From: Myxococcales bacterium
Lineage (GTDB): Bacteria; Myxococcota; Myxococcia; Myxococcales; Myxococcaceae
Length of the DNA stretch: 64,000 nucleotides
Direction of reading: 5' to 3'
NCBI GenBank assembly: GCA_016191815.1
Contig: JACPVI010000071.1
Location: forward strand, 24,678-88,677
Within the stretch, counting starts at the first letter, position 1; every line of letters starts with the position of its first letter. The notes under the pieces are model-generated. The model saw nothing but the letters and a program-made list of their open reading frames with translations. It was not told the origin of the DNA and ran no database searches. Made by a program: the position numbers and the translations under genes. Positions 23,890 to 34,329 of the stretch are shown here, piece by piece.

Positions 23890-24642
23890 ATGCCCAGAAA
23901 CCTCGCCCCGCTGTGCGTGCTCGCGCTGTGGCTGCCGGCCTGCCGGCACTTCCCATCGGAGAAGGACATCCAGGGAGCGCAGATCCACTACGACCTCGGC
24001 GTGCAGGCTCAGCAGTCCAACCCCCAGGCCGCCTACCAGGAGTTCGAGCGCGCCCTCGAGCTGGATCCGAACTTCGCCGAGGCCCACAACGCCACCGCGC
24101 TGTTGCTCCACCTCTCGTTCGGAAAGCACGACGAAGCCGAGAAGCACTACCAGCGGGCGCTGGAGATCCGCCGGGACTTCTCCGAGGCCAAGACCAACCT
24201 CGGCAACCTCTACTTGGACATGGGCCGGTACGACGAGGCCGCCAAGCTGTACGAGGCCGCGCTCAACGACATGCTCTATCCGACTCCCTTCATCGCGCAG
24301 GGGAACCTGGGCTGGGCGCTCTACAAGAAGGGCGAGGTGGATCGGGCGATCGACCAGATCAAGTCGGCGGTGACGATCAACCCCAAGTTCTGCCTCGGCC
24401 ACCGGAACCTGGGGCTCATCTGGGGCGACCGGGGCGACCAGGAGCGCGCCTGCCAGAGCTTCGGCAAGTACCGCGAGGCGTGCCCGGAGGTGGCGGACGC
24501 CAACTACCGCGAAGGCGTGTGCCTGGCGCGCTCGGGCCAGCTCGCCTCCGCCCGGGAGCGGTTCGACGCTTGCCTCTCCAAGGCCCCGAACGACGCCTTG
24601 AAGGACGACTGCCGGCGCTTGCGGGAGGAGCTGGCGCAGTAG
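23890..24642 (+). CDS. tgl: TPR lipoprotein, Tgl/PilF-type pilotin
   Basis: Outer-membrane lipoprotein of 250 residues with a lipobox LPAC (Cys at residue 18). The mature protein consists of five to six tetratricopeptide repeats, beginning with AQIHYDLGVQAQQSNPQAAY and including AEAHNATALLLHL, EAKTNLGNLYLDMGRYDEAA and GHRNLGLIWGDRGDQERA. Length and repeat layout match Tgl of Myxococcus xanthus and PilF/PilW of other bacteria, which help the PilQ secretin assemble for type IV pili and social motility. The symbol is by similarity recalled from the family; no other pil genes are in the window. Confidence 0.78.
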   Translation: MPRNLAPLCVLALWLPACRHFPSEKDIQGAQIHYDLGVQAQQSNPQAAYQEFERALELDPNFAEAHNATALLLHLSFGKHDEAEKHYQRALEIRRDFSEAKTNLGNLYLDMGRYDEAAKLYEAALNDMLYPTPFIAQGNLGWALYKKGEVDRAIDQIKSAVTINPKFCLGHRNLGLIWGDRGDQERACQSFGKYREACPEVADANYREGVCLARSGQLASARERFDACLSKAPNDALKDDCRRLREELAQ

Positions 24643-24646
24643 CCCC

Positions 24647-25033
24647 ATGGACTTCTCCGACTTCGGCCGGTACTTGGCGCAGCAGCGGGAGTTGCGCGGC
24701 ATGTCCCGTGAGGACGTCTCCAGGGCGACCAAGATCCCCGCCACGCTCATCGTCGCGCTGGAGAGTGGGCAGGTGGACCGGCTCCCCGCGCGGGTGTTCG
24801 TGCTCAACTACGTGAAGGCCTATTCGCAGGTGATCGGCCTGTCCTCCGAGGAGGCGGTCTTGCGCTTCGAGGAGGTGGACTGCACCGTCCAGTCCACCCC
24901 TCCGCCCGCGGCGCTGGAGCGCGACAGGCGGCGAAAGGCCTACCGGACCCTGGCGCTCCTCCTCATCGGGTTGGCCGCCGGCGGCTACGCGCTTCTGGTG
25001 TTCCTGGGGCACCTCCCCTCTCCGGTGCGGTGA
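24647..25033 (+). CDS. RodZ-like HTH protein with single membrane helix
   Basis: A 128-residue protein with an N-terminal XRE/RodZ-type helix-turn-helix (FGRYLAQQRELRGMSREDV...LESGQVDRLPARVFVLNYVKAYSQ, residues 6-60). The LPARVFVxNYVKAY segment is typical of RodZ and related membrane-tethered HTH proteins. One transmembrane helix lies near residues 103-120, leaving a very short tail outside the cytoplasm, so the periplasmic domain of true RodZ is missing. It starts 4 bases after the tgl stop and its own stop overlaps the recO start (TGATG). A role in cell shape or as an adaptor is possible. Confidence 0.82.
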   Translation: MDFSDFGRYLAQQRELRGMSREDVSRATKIPATLIVALESGQVDRLPARVFVLNYVKAYSQVIGLSSEEAVLRFEEVDCTVQSTPPPAALERDRRRKAYRTLALLLIGLAAGGYALLVFLGHLPSPVR

Positions 25034-25764
25034 TGGAGCGGTTCCGCGAGCGGGCGCTGGTCCTCTCCACCTTGGACTACGGGGACGCCGACCGGCTGGC
25101 GACCCTCTTCACCGCGGGGAGAGGGAAGCTGACCGCGTTCGCGGCCGGGGCGAGGAAGAGCAAGCGGCGCTTCGCGGGAGCGCTCGAGCCGTTCACCCTG
25201 CTCCAGGTCCAGCTGGTGGAGCGGCGGGGCGAGACCTATCGGCTGGATGCGGCCGAGGTGGAGGCCACCTTCCCCGCGGTGCGCGCGGACCTGCCACGGA
25301 TCGCCCGGGCGCTCTACTCTTTGGAGCTGTGCCGGGAGCTTTTGAGGGAGCGCGAGCCGCACCTCGAGCTGTTCGAGCTTCTGCTCGCGTACCTCGAGGC
25401 CCTGGAGGGCGGCGCGGGGCCGACCTCCCTGGTGGGGTTCGAGCTGTCCGCGCTGGCGCGGGCGGGGCTGATGCCGCGGTTCTCTCCCTGTGCGGTGTGC
25501 GGGGGCCCGACCGGCGAGCGGCCGAGGTTCGACCCGGATCACGGGGGCGTGGTCTGCGAGGGCTGCGCCTGGGCGTCGCCGCAGTCGGTGCCGATGTCTC
25601 CCACCGAGGTCGAGGCTTTGAGGGCCCTGCAGGCCGGAGCGCGCACGCCGTTACCGAGGGAGCTGCGCCACCGCGCCCGAGCGCTGCTCAACCTGTTCAT
25701 CGCGCACCACCTGGGGCGGAAGCTCAAGAGCGTCGATTTCCTGAGCCAGGTCGGGTTCGACTGA
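25033..25764 (+). CDS. recO: DNA repair protein RecO
   Basis: RecO, 243 residues, loads RecA together with RecR at gaps in the RecFOR pathway. The N-terminal OB fold starts ERFRERALVLSTLDYGDADRL and includes the KSKRRFAGALEPFT stretch. The C-terminal helical part contains a zinc site, CAVC and CEGC, flanking PRFDPDHGGVV. ATG 25033 overlaps the previous stop by one base; a GTG three bases earlier is also possible. Length matches the family. Confidence 0.95.
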   Translation: MERFRERALVLSTLDYGDADRLATLFTAGRGKLTAFAAGARKSKRRFAGALEPFTLLQVQLVERRGETYRLDAAEVEATFPAVRADLPRIARALYSLELCRELLREREPHLELFELLLAYLEALEGGAGPTSLVGFELSALARAGLMPRFSPCAVCGGPTGERPRFDPDHGGVVCEGCAWASPQSVPMSPTEVEALRALQAGARTPLPRELRHRARALLNLFIAHHLGRKLKSVDFLSQVGFD

Positions 25765-26079
25765 TGAGCGCCGGCGAGCTGCCTCAGTTGCTGGGCCACG
25801 AGCCGGATTGACTCGGGCGCGCCTTGGGGCCAGTGGACTGTCGTTCTCCAGGACAGTGGGGCTCGGTGCAGGCGCCTTCATCTCCGGTCGGACCTCTACC
25901 CTACGGAGACTGCTGAGCTTTTTCGTCCCGCAAAGAGCGCCTTCGCCTCGCTCGGGCTCCGGATCGGAGCGGGGACAATCCAGCGGGCGCCGCGGCAGGG
26001 CGCGCTAACCGGCCGAAAGCACGTGACGGTGCGCCAGTTGCTTTCACCGGCTCCGTTTTCGGATTTCTGGAGGTGACCG
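25765..26079. other. Intergenic stretch with two inverted repeats
   Basis: No convincing gene of normal size. A hairpin ACTGTC (25837-25842) / GACAGT (25852-25857) with a 9-base loop follows recO and could aid termination. A larger stem-loop lies at 26008-26051: GAAAGCA (26015-26021) pairs with TGCTTTC (26039-26045) and CCGG with CCGG outside it. The second structure ends about 18 bases before the ribosome binding site of the micro-protein at 26080, so it may be a leader structure. Confidence 0.5.
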
Positions 26080-26169
26080 ATGCTGACCTTCTTGATGCTC
26101 TCGGGGATCTTCGCAGGCACCCTCTACATCCTGCTCAAGGACCACCGGAAGTACTACCCGAAGTACTGA
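26080..26169 (+). CDS. Micro-protein, 29 residues, single membrane helix
   Basis: The ATG at 26080 follows GGAGGTGA (26069-26076), one of the best ribosome binding sites in the window, at 3 bases spacing. The product begins MLTFLMLSGIFAGTLYILL, a membrane helix, followed by a charged, aromatic tail (KDHRKYYPKY). Size and layout recall regulatory or stabilising subunits such as KdpF or CcoQ, but no partner complex is nearby. It is convergent with the Cys-rich lipoprotein gene, with stops 2 bases apart. Coding status is inferred from the ribosome binding site and composition. Confidence 0.6.
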   Translation: MLTFLMLSGIFAGTLYILLKDHRKYYPKY

Positions 26170-26171
26170 CT

Positions 26172-27611
26172 TCAGGGCGCCGCGGTGGCGGGGCAGAACC
26201 CCGAGGAGGGGGCGCAGGCGCGGAAGTACTCGTGTGGGTCGCCGGTCGAGTCGGCGCAGTAGTACTGGGTCCCCTCCTCGTTCTCCACGAGGAACCCCTT
26301 GCACCGCATCGTCTCGCCCACCTGGCGCGGGTCCGAAGGGCAGCTCGCCCCCTCGGACGAGCAGGTGAAGATCACCCCTCCACAGTCGAAGCCGCTCGGG
26401 CAGTCCTGCGCCGCGGTGCAGTGGACACCGCAGAAGCGGCGGTTGGCCTGGCCCTCGGCGACGAAGGCCAGACAGGAGGCGACCGAGGGCGAACCGCACA
26501 CGCCTGGGTTGGTGGTGCAGTCCACGCAGTCCACCCGGCCGGTGCGGAAGGCGCAGGCCCCGCTGGTGGTGGCGCAGAACTGGTTCACCGGACAGGACTG
26601 ATTGATCCGGCAGTAGGTGAGGCACAGGCCGTTCACGCAGGCCTGCTTCTGCGGGCAGTCCCCGTCGCGCCGGCAGCCCGCGCGGCAGGCGGACACCGCC
26701 GCGCTGCAGATGCTCCCCAGCGGGCAGTGATCGTCCAGCGTGCACGAGGCGAGCCCCGAGAGGACGCAGCGGTTGGTGGTGACGTCGCAGTACATCCCGC
26801 TCGGGCATTCCAGGTTGGAGGTACAGGAGGTGATCGACTGGCAGAACCCGAGCAGGTTGCAGTAGGTGCCCGCGGGGCAGCCGGCCTGGCCGGTGCACAG
26901 GCACGCCCCGCTGGCCCGGTCGCACACCTTCCCGGGCCCACAGGAGACGTCGTCGATGCACACGCAGCGCTCGCGGTCGGGGTCCTTCTTGTAGCCCTGC
27001 GGGCAGCAGGCGTCGCCCACGCAGACGCAGGCCCTCACCTGCGCGCTGTACTTGTAGTTCGGAGGGCAGCACTCGTCCGAGGCACAGACGCAGTCCTTCT
27101 TTTGCGGGTCGAATCGATAGAGGCCGATGCCCGCATCCACCTGGGTGAAGAAGGGGCAGCACTGGTCCGAGGCGCACTCGCAGGAGCCCTTCTCCACCTC
27201 GAACTTGAACCCTTGGGGGCAGCAGGCGTCGCCCCAGCACTGGCAGGCCCCGGCGTCGGCGTCGAAGCGGTAGTCTTGCGGGCAGCAGTCCTCGGCCCCG
27301 CAGATGCAGCGGCCGGCGTCCGCCTCCCAGACGTGGTCGGCGGGGCAGCAGCCCCACTCGCCGCACACGCAAGTCTCCGTCTCGGCGGTGTACCGGTATC
27401 CCTTCGGGCAGCACTCGGTGCTCCGGCAGACGCACACCCCCTGCTCGCAGCTCATCCCGGTGGGGCAGCCCTCGTCGGTCGCGCACACGCACTTCTCGCC
27501 GTCGTGGGTGTAGCCCACCGGGCACTCGGCGTTCAGCGCCGTCCTCGCGCACGAGGCGGCCCATACCGAAAGCCCGGCGAGCAGCAGGCAGCTTGTGGCC
27601 CGGAGGTTCAT
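26172..27611 (-). CDS. Cys-rich lipoprotein with tandem CCP repeats
   Basis: A 479-residue lipoprotein: signal peptide plus lipobox AASC (Cys about residue 21). Residues 60-235 contain about seven tandem units of roughly 22 residues, each with a CCP start, an aromatic at +5 (Y, H or F) and a closing C-x-C (for example CCPKGYRY...CVCGEW). The second half has looser Cys modules of the type CPxGxxC and AxxDCPSGFDC common in surface proteins of myxobacteria. The start is ATG 27611, which overlaps the vWA gene stop by four bases. Likely a disulfide-rostered surface protein or binding scaffold; ligand unknown. Confidence 0.82.
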   Translation of the reverse strand: MNLRATSCLLLAGLSVWAASCARTALNAECPVGYTHDGEKCVCATDEGCPTGMSCEQGVCVCRSTECCPKGYRYTAETETCVCGEWGCCPADHVWEADAGRCICGAEDCCPQDYRFDADAGACQCWGDACCPQGFKFEVEKGSCECASDQCCPFFTQVDAGIGLYRFDPQKKDCVCASDECCPPNYKYSAQVRACVCVGDACCPQGYKKDPDRERCVCIDDVSCGPGKVCDRASGACLCTGQAGCPAGTYCNLLGFCQSITSCTSNLECPSGMYCDVTTNRCVLSGLASCTLDDHCPLGSICSAAVSACRAGCRRDGDCPQKQACVNGLCLTYCRINQSCPVNQFCATTSGACAFRTGRVDCVDCTTNPGVCGSPSVASCLAFVAEGQANRRFCGVHCTAAQDCPSGFDCGGVIFTCSSEGASCPSDPRQVGETMRCKGFLVENEEGTQYYCADSTGDPHEYFRACAPSSGFCPATAAP

Positions 27612-28708
27612 GTCTTGAGGAAGGCGTACTCGATCCGGACGATCGCCCCGGGCGGCGGAATGAAGTTGCCGAGGAAGACGACGCTGTAAGAGAGGAGCCC
27701 GCTCGAGCTCGTCTCCTCCCAAAGTTGCCAGCCGTTCACCACGTCCTTGGGCACCGCGACGCCGTTCACCTGCACCGAGAGCGTCTCCGGCAGCGGCTTG
27801 AGCGAGAGCGGGAAGACCCTCCGCAGCGTGTTCAGCGCCTGGGCGATCCGCACCAGCGTCGTTTCGAAGCTGGCGTCGCAGATCGAGCCGATCACTCCTC
27901 CGGTCTTCTGCGCCACCTGGCTGTAGCGGAAGGCGGGCTCGGCGAGGCCTCCGAAGTAGATCTGCTCCCCTGGCGGGAAGCAGCCGCTGGGCGTGGTGCC
28001 TCCGATCACCGAGAAGGAGACCAGACCCTCGTTGCCCTTGCCCTTGGTCGAACGGAGCGCGCGCGCGTAGTAGGCAGTCTCCCCGTAGCTCGAGTCGTCC
28101 TCGTCGCTCACCGCGATGATCGCCAAGGCCGCCTTCGGCCGGAGGAAGCCCTCGTTCGGGCCACCCACGTCGATGTTGGGCTTGGTCACCGCGAACTCGG
28201 CCATCCTCAGGCCCTGCTCCCAGCGCGTGCGCGAGTCCGGGAAGGTGGCGTTGGCCTGGAAGACGGACCTCGGATCCGGGGTGGTGTTCTTGATGATCTT
28301 CGTCGCGCCTCGCAGCCGCCCGCCGTCGGTGGCGTTGGTGCTGGTGACTCCCATCTGGAAGTCCACGTTCAGCTTCAACAACTCCTGGAGGAAACGGTCG
28401 AAGTTCCCCAAAAGCTGCGCGCGCTGGTTCTTCATCGATCCGGAATCGTCGAGCACCCAGAGGATGTCGACGATTCCGTCCGATTGCTTGTGGACGTCGA
28501 CCTGAGTGGCGTCGATGCGCTTGGGGTCGCGGATCTCCACGCGCTGCGTCACCGACTGGTCCACCTTCGGCGGCAACAGCTCCACCGGCGACAGGCGCGG
28601 CGGCTCCACCGACGGGACCGCCGGCCCACGCCCGTTCTCCCGGCCTACGGGGTCGCAAGCCGCGAGCAACAGCACCACGGCCAGGCGCCTGAACGGAACG
28701 GAGACCAT
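27608..28708 (-). CDS. vWA-domain lipoprotein
   Basis: A 366-residue lipoprotein with lipobox LAAC (Cys about residue 18). The von Willebrand factor A domain begins with DILWVLDDSGSMKNQR, so the MIDAS DxSxS motif is intact, and continues through IIAVSDEDDSS. This fold binds protein ligands through a metal ion. ATG 28708 is chosen to give a normal lipoprotein signal; an in-frame ATG at 28741 would lengthen it by 11 residues. It is the first gene of a two-gene operon with the Cys-rich lipoprotein, coupled by an ATGA overlap, so the two likely act together on the cell surface. Confidence 0.85.
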   Translation of the reverse strand: MVSVPFRRLAVVLLLAACDPVGRENGRGPAVPSVEPPRLSPVELLPPKVDQSVTQRVEIRDPKRIDATQVDVHKQSDGIVDILWVLDDSGSMKNQRAQLLGNFDRFLQELLKLNVDFQMGVTSTNATDGGRLRGATKIIKNTTPDPRSVFQANATFPDSRTRWEQGLRMAEFAVTKPNIDVGGPNEGFLRPKAALAIIAVSDEDDSSYGETAYYARALRSTKGKGNEGLVSFSVIGGTTPSGCFPPGEQIYFGGLAEPAFRYSQVAQKTGGVIGSICDASFETTLVRIAQALNTLRRVFPLSLKPLPETLSVQVNGVAVPKDVVNGWQLWEETSSSGLLSYSVVFLGNFIPPPGAIVRIEYAFLKT

Positions 28709-28833
28709 CGGAGGCCGAGACGATTGCGTGACTGGGTCCAACTAGCAAGCCGCGAGCCCAAGGAGAGTCCGACTCGCCCGGAGGAATTTCGGCACCTTCC
28801 CCGGCGCACGCCGGCACGCCCATCGAAAAACCG

Positions 28834-28877
28834 TGGCGCCGGCGCCAGTTGCGCCCTTTCCCCAATCGGCCTAGGAA
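28834..28877 (+). promoter_or_regulatory. Palindrome plus candidate promoter in a divergent spacer
   Basis: TGGCGCCGGCGCCA (28834-28847) is a perfect 14-base palindrome. It is followed directly by TTGCGC (28849-28854), 17 bases and TAGGAA (28872-28877), a plausible promoter for the lipoprotein gene at 28912. The palindrome abuts the -35, in the 203-base spacer shared with the divergent vWA operon. Confidence 0.42.
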
Positions 28878-28911
28878 GGTTGCGGGGCCGGCCGACCGAA
28901 AGGCCCGGGCA

Positions 28912-30237
28912 ATGCGACGACTCCTCTCACCGCGGCCAATGCGGGCGCTCGCACTGGCGTCGATCGCCGCGCTCGCCTGCGCTTGCCGTTGCGGCCCGTC
29001 GGATCCGACTCCGGTGACTCTGCGGCTGAAGAACACCTCCCGCGAGGCCCTCTTCGTGGACGAGGCCGAGGGCAGGGGCGGCCTCCGCGTACAGCGCAAC
29101 GTCGCCGGCGGCTGGTTCTCCTTCGTCGAGCAGCCCCGCTGTCCCTGCCAGGCGTGCGAGCAGATCTGCCAGGGGTGCCCTTGCGACGGCGGCACCGCCA
29201 CGCCGCTCCTTAGGAAAGTCCCCGCCGGAGAAACCTTCGAGCGGCAGTGGAGCGGGCTGGTGCAGGTGAACCAGGTGGCGAGCTGCCGGCGAATCATCGG
29301 CGGCTCCCCTTGCCTCCGGAGCGAGGTGGCGCCTTCCGACGAGCGCTTCCGGCTGGAGCTGTGCCATTCGCCTTCCGCGCCCGACTTCCAGGTCATCGAC
29401 GGAGGCCTTTTGGCTCCGGGGGTCCTCCCGAGCCAGTCTTTGAGCTGCGTCTACCGCGAGTTCCGCCCGATGGACGGGGTGGCCGAAGTCAGCCCGGAGC
29501 GCGGCGCCGACTGCGCCGGCCACGCCGACTGCATCAAGAAAGACGAGCTTTGCTTCGGGGGCGCCTGCACCACCGCCTGTCCGGCCCACGGTTTACCCGA
29601 GATCGGCGCGGCCTGGCAGCTTCGCGTCGGCGAACCCGAGGACCAGGGCTTCTTCACCCGCAGCGTAGGCGCCGACGGCGCGGTCGACTACTCCGGGGTG
29701 GGGAAGGTGAGCTCGGTCGTCTACCAGAACGGGACGATGACCGTGCGGCTCGCCCGCACCGGCGCGGCGGGTGAGACTTTGGGCGGGACGCTCTACCTCA
29801 CCTTGCCTCCCGGCTATGCGTCGCCGCTGAGCCAAGGCCTCACGGTGTCGGTGCGGGTGCTCGACGCTTCGACCAGCGCCAGCTTCGACCAGCGCGCGCT
29901 GGTGATGCGGGAGCTGGATGGGGGGTTGGTGATCGCGGCAGACACCGCGCAGCTCTCGCCGCTCCTCGGGCCGGCGGAGACGGCGCCTTTCACCGTGGCG
30001 TCCGGCTCGAGCCCGGTGGCCTGCCAGCACCAGGACTGCGGAAAGCGGCTCTACTACACCACGACCTTCGCCGGAGGCACTGCCCCGGTGGAGTTGGAGC
30101 CCGGAAAGAGCGAGGCCGAGCTAGCCGGCGGCGCCCGCTACCTTTTGCTCAACGTCGCCAACTTCTCCTACCGGTCGGGCAACTGCCGGCCTTCGGCGCT
30201 GATGCCCTACGCGATCCTACGGGAGCAGGGAGGGTAG
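28912..30237 (+). CDS. Putative lipoprotein with Cys motifs
   Basis: A 441-residue lipoprotein: signal peptide from ATG 28912 ([23 protein letters not shown]) with lipobox ALAC. The mature part has a Cys cluster near [17 protein letters not shown] and a second motif [20 protein letters not shown], a module widespread in Myxococcota surface proteins. The C-terminal half is beta-rich without recognisable catalytic motifs. No enzyme family is recognised. The receiver-cyclase gene begins six bases after its stop, so the two are probably co-transcribed. Confidence 0.78.
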   Translation: MRRLLSPRPMRALALASIAALACACRCGPSDPTPVTLRLKNTSREALFVDEAEGRGGLRVQRNVAGGWFSFVEQPRCPCQACEQICQGCPCDGGTATPLLRKVPAGETFERQWSGLVQVNQVASCRRIIGGSPCLRSEVAPSDERFRLELCHSPSAPDFQVIDGGLLAPGVLPSQSLSCVYREFRPMDGVAEVSPERGADCAGHADCIKKDELCFGGACTTACPAHGLPEIGAAWQLRVGEPEDQGFFTRSVGADGAVDYSGVGKVSSVVYQNGTMTVRLARTGAAGETLGGTLYLTLPPGYASPLSQGLTVSVRVLDASTSASFDQRALVMRELDGGLVIAADTAQLSPLLGPAETAPFTVASGSSPVACQHQDCGKRLYYTTTFAGGTAPVELEPGKSEAELAGGARYLLLNVANFSYRSGNCRPSALMPYAILREQGG

Positions 30238-30243
30238 CGTCCG

Positions 30244-31230
30244 ATGCCTCCGCTCACGGTGCTGGTGGCCGACGAAGACCCGATGGCGCGTGCGGCGCTG
30301 CAGGAGATCTACGCCTCGGTGGGCATGTCTTCACTCGCGGTGGCGAGCGGCGAGGCCTTCTTCGCCGAGCTGTCCGCCCGCGTGCCCGACTTGTGCCTCT
30401 TGGACATGTTCCTGCCGGATCTCTTCGGGACCGCCGCCATCGAGCAGATCAACTCGCGGCCGGAGCTGGCCCGCGCTGCGGTGATCGCGATGAGCTCCCG
30501 GCAAGATCCCAACGTGCTGGTGCAGGCCCTGAATGCGGGCGCCGACGATTTTCTCTTCAAGCCGATCGCCGGAGAGGAGCTGATCGCCCGGAGCCGAATC
30601 GCCATTCAGCGGCGGAGGAGCACCTCGCCGCTCGGCGGAACACGAGGCAGCAGGCGAAGGGACGTGACGACGCTGTTCTGCGACGTGCGCGGCTTCACCG
30701 CGGTGGCGGCCACCTTGGATCCGGAGTGGGTGGTGGAGCTCTTGAACGCCCTCTTCGAGCGGCTGGTGGCCCACGTCGACGCGCGGGGCGGGGAGGTGGA
30801 CAAGTACCTGGGCGACGGTCTGCTCGCCTTCTTCGGGGCCAGAAACGGCGCGGAGGACAAGGAGCTGCACGCGCTCGAGGCGGCGCTGGCGATGGTCTCC
30901 ACCGCCGAGGACTACTCGCGGGAGAGCCTGGTGCTCGGCGGCCGGCGGCTGGCGGTAGGAGCGGGCATCGCCACCGGCGAGGTGGTGATCGCCCCGGTGG
31001 GCGCCTTCGAGCGAAAGCAGGTGACCGCGATCGGCGACTCGGTGAACCTTGCCTCCCGGCTGCAGGCCGTGGCCGCCGAGGGCGAGGTGTTGATCTGCGA
31101 GCGCACCTTCCAGCGCGCCCAGGGCGCGGTCTTGAGCCCCGGCCCTCGGCGGGTGGAGCTCAAGGGCATTGCCGGCGAGCCCTTGGTGTACCCGGTGACC
31201 GGCGTGCGCCCCGAGGCCTGGCTCAGGTAG
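30244..31230 (+). CDS. Response regulator with class III adenylate/guanylate cyclase output
   Basis: A 328-residue fusion. Residues 3-120 form a receiver domain: acidic pair at 10-11, phospho-acceptor Asp54 ([11 protein letters not shown]) and Lys106 (FLFKP). Residues 140-328 form a class III nucleotide cyclase: metal-binding Asp147 and Asp191 (FCDVRGF, KYLGDG), Lys258 and Asp265 for purine selection, and Asn268/Arg272 for the transition state. Lys plus Asp in these places predicts ATP as substrate, hence cAMP. All catalytic residues are present, so it should be active and switched by phosphorylation. No partner kinase is adjacent; glyQS follows in the same direction. Confidence 0.92.
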   Translation: MPPLTVLVADEDPMARAALQEIYASVGMSSLAVASGEAFFAELSARVPDLCLLDMFLPDLFGTAAIEQINSRPELARAAVIAMSSRQDPNVLVQALNAGADDFLFKPIAGEELIARSRIAIQRRRSTSPLGGTRGSRRRDVTTLFCDVRGFTAVAATLDPEWVVELLNALFERLVAHVDARGGEVDKYLGDGLLAFFGARNGAEDKELHALEAALAMVSTAEDYSRESLVLGGRRLAVGAGIATGEVVIAPVGAFERKQVTAIGDSVNLASRLQAVAAEGEVLICERTFQRAQGAVLSPGPRRVELKGIAGEPLVYPVTGVRPEAWLR

Positions 31231-31271
31231 CGGCCACCCGGCGGGTCCGGCCTGTTATGTTCCCCGCCCCC

Positions 31272-32229
<958 letters not shown>

Positions 32230-32237
<8 letters not shown>

Positions 32238-34329
32238 CGACCTCTTGCTGGAGATCGGCACCGAGGAGCTTCCGGCTTCCTCCATCGAGCCGGCCCTGGA
32301 GGACCTGGAACGCGTCTTTTGCGAGCGCTCCGCCGCTTCGCGCCTGCCGCACGGCGAGGTGAGGCGCTTCGGCACCCCGAGGAGGCTCGCGCTCTGGGTG
32401 CGCGCAGTGGCAGATCGGAGCGCCGATTCTTCTCGCGAGGTGCTCGGCCCCTCGGTGAAGGCCGCCTTCGGCCCCGATGGCAAGCCCTCCCGGGCGGCGG
32501 AGAAATTCGCCGAGAGCCACCACCTTTCGGTGGGCCAGCTCGCGCGAGCGCAGACGCCGAAGGGCGAGTACCTGGCCGCCCATCTGGAGGAGAAGGGCCG
32601 CCCGGCGGCGGACCTCCTCAAGGAGGTGCTGAACGCGGCGGTCCACGGCGTCAGCTTCAAGAAGTCGATGCGCTGGAGCGACGTGGAGGTTGCCTTCGCC
32701 CGGCCGGTGCACTGGATCGTCGCGCTGTTGGGCGAAGAGGTGCTGCCGGTGGTGTTCGGCGACGTCCGGAGCGGCCGGCTCACCATGGGCCACCGCTTCC
32801 TCTCGGCGGGACCTTTCGAGCTGCGATCGCCGGCGGACTACGAGGCGGCGCTCGAGCGTGCCCATGTGGTGCCGGACATCGCCAAGCGGAAGAAGCTTCT
32901 CCGGGACAAGGTGGCGGAGCTGGCGAAGCGGGGCGGGGCCAGGCTCCTCGAGGATCCGTCGCTGCTCGACCAGGTCACCCAGCTGGTGGAGCTGCCTTGC
33001 CCGGTGCTGGGCTCGTTCGAGGAGCGTCACCTCGATCTCCCTCCGGAGGTGCTGATCCAGGAGATGAAGAGCCACCAGCGCTACTTCTCCCTCCTGGACG
33101 AGCGGGGAAAGCTCTCGCCCAAGTTCATCGCGGTCTCCAACACGCCGGTGCGGGACGACCAGCTCTCGCTCCGCGGGTACGAGAGGGTGCTGAGCGCCCG
33201 CCTCACCGACGGCCGCTTCTTCTTCGACGAGGACCGGCGGACGCCGTTTGCCGACCGGGTGGAGAAGCTCGCCCGGGTGGTCTGGCAGGGAAAGCTCGGG
33301 AGCTACGCCGACAAGGTGGAGCGGATCCGCGCGCTGGCCTTGCACCTCGCACAGAAGACCGGGCGAGGCGACCAGCGCGCCACCATCGAGCGGGCCGCCA
33401 CGCTGTGCAAGGCCGACCTCGTCACCGGCATGGTCGGCGAATTCCCCGAGCTTCAGGGGGTGATGGGCCGGGAGTACGCGCGCGCCAGCGGCGAGAGGGA
33501 AGAGGTCGCGGTGGCCATCTACGAGCACTATCTCCCGCGCGGCGCCGCCGACGCGCTGCCCTCGCAAGACCCGGGGGCGCTGATCGGGCTCGCCGACCGG
33601 CTGGACACCCTCTGCGGCATCTTCGCCATCGGGAAGATCCCCACCGGGGCGGCCGACCCCTTCGGGCTCAGGCGCGCATGCCTGGCGGTGATCAACATCA
33701 CCCTGGGCCGGCATTACCGCTACTCGCTCTTTGGCGCCATCGCCGAGGCGCTGAGGGCCCTCGCCCCGAAGCTGGCCGACGTGAAGCGCAAGGGCGGCGA
33801 GCCCCCGGTCGAGGCGCAGCTGCTCGATTTCTTCCGCGCCCGGCTCAAGGCCCTCTGGTCCGAGGGAAGCCGCGCCGACGTGGTGGAGGCGGTGCTCTCG
33901 GCGGGGTTCGATGACCTGGTGGCGGCGAGGGCGCGGCTCTCCGCCCTCTCGCAAGTAGTCGGCCGCCCCGACTTCGCGCCGCTGGCCATCGCCTTCAAGC
34001 GGGTGGTGAACATCGTGGAGAAGCAGGCCAAGGACGTCGAGCCGGGTCCGGCGGACGCCGAGAAGCTCGCCGAGCCGGCCGAGCGGGAGCTTCACTCGGG
34101 CTATCTCCGGGTGAAGGCCCGGGTGGACGAGTTGGTTCGAGCCGACGACTTCGCCGGGGCGCTCAAGGAGATCACCGCCCTCAAGCCTCCGGTCGACGTC
34201 TTCTTCGACAAGGTGATGGTCATGGCGGAGGATAGGAAACTCAGGGAAAACAGGGTGCGGCTGCTGACGGAGATCGGGGCTCTGTTCAGCCAGGTGGCGG
34301 ACTTCTCCAGGATTCAGGCCGAGGCATGA
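32230..34329 (+). CDS. glyS: Glycyl-tRNA synthetase beta subunit
   Basis: Beta chain of glycyl-tRNA synthetase, 699 residues (E. coli 689). GTG 32230 gives the canonical N-terminus [14 protein letters not shown]. Family blocks include [44 protein letters not shown], and [10 protein letters not shown], with an HD-like domain in the middle and a tRNA-binding C-terminal domain. It overlaps glyQ by eight bases and the next gene by four (ATGA), so translation is coupled. Confidence 0.97.

Noticed and set aside
25764..25811. Fifteen-codon frame overlapping the recO stop (ATGA)
   Set aside because: Too short, no hydrophobic or other recognisable feature, no own ribosome binding site.
27612..29396. 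Long N-terminal extension of the Cys-rich lipoprotein
   Set aside because: The extension is antisense or out of frame to the vWA gene and the lipoprotein at 28912; a normal lipoprotein signal begins at 27611.
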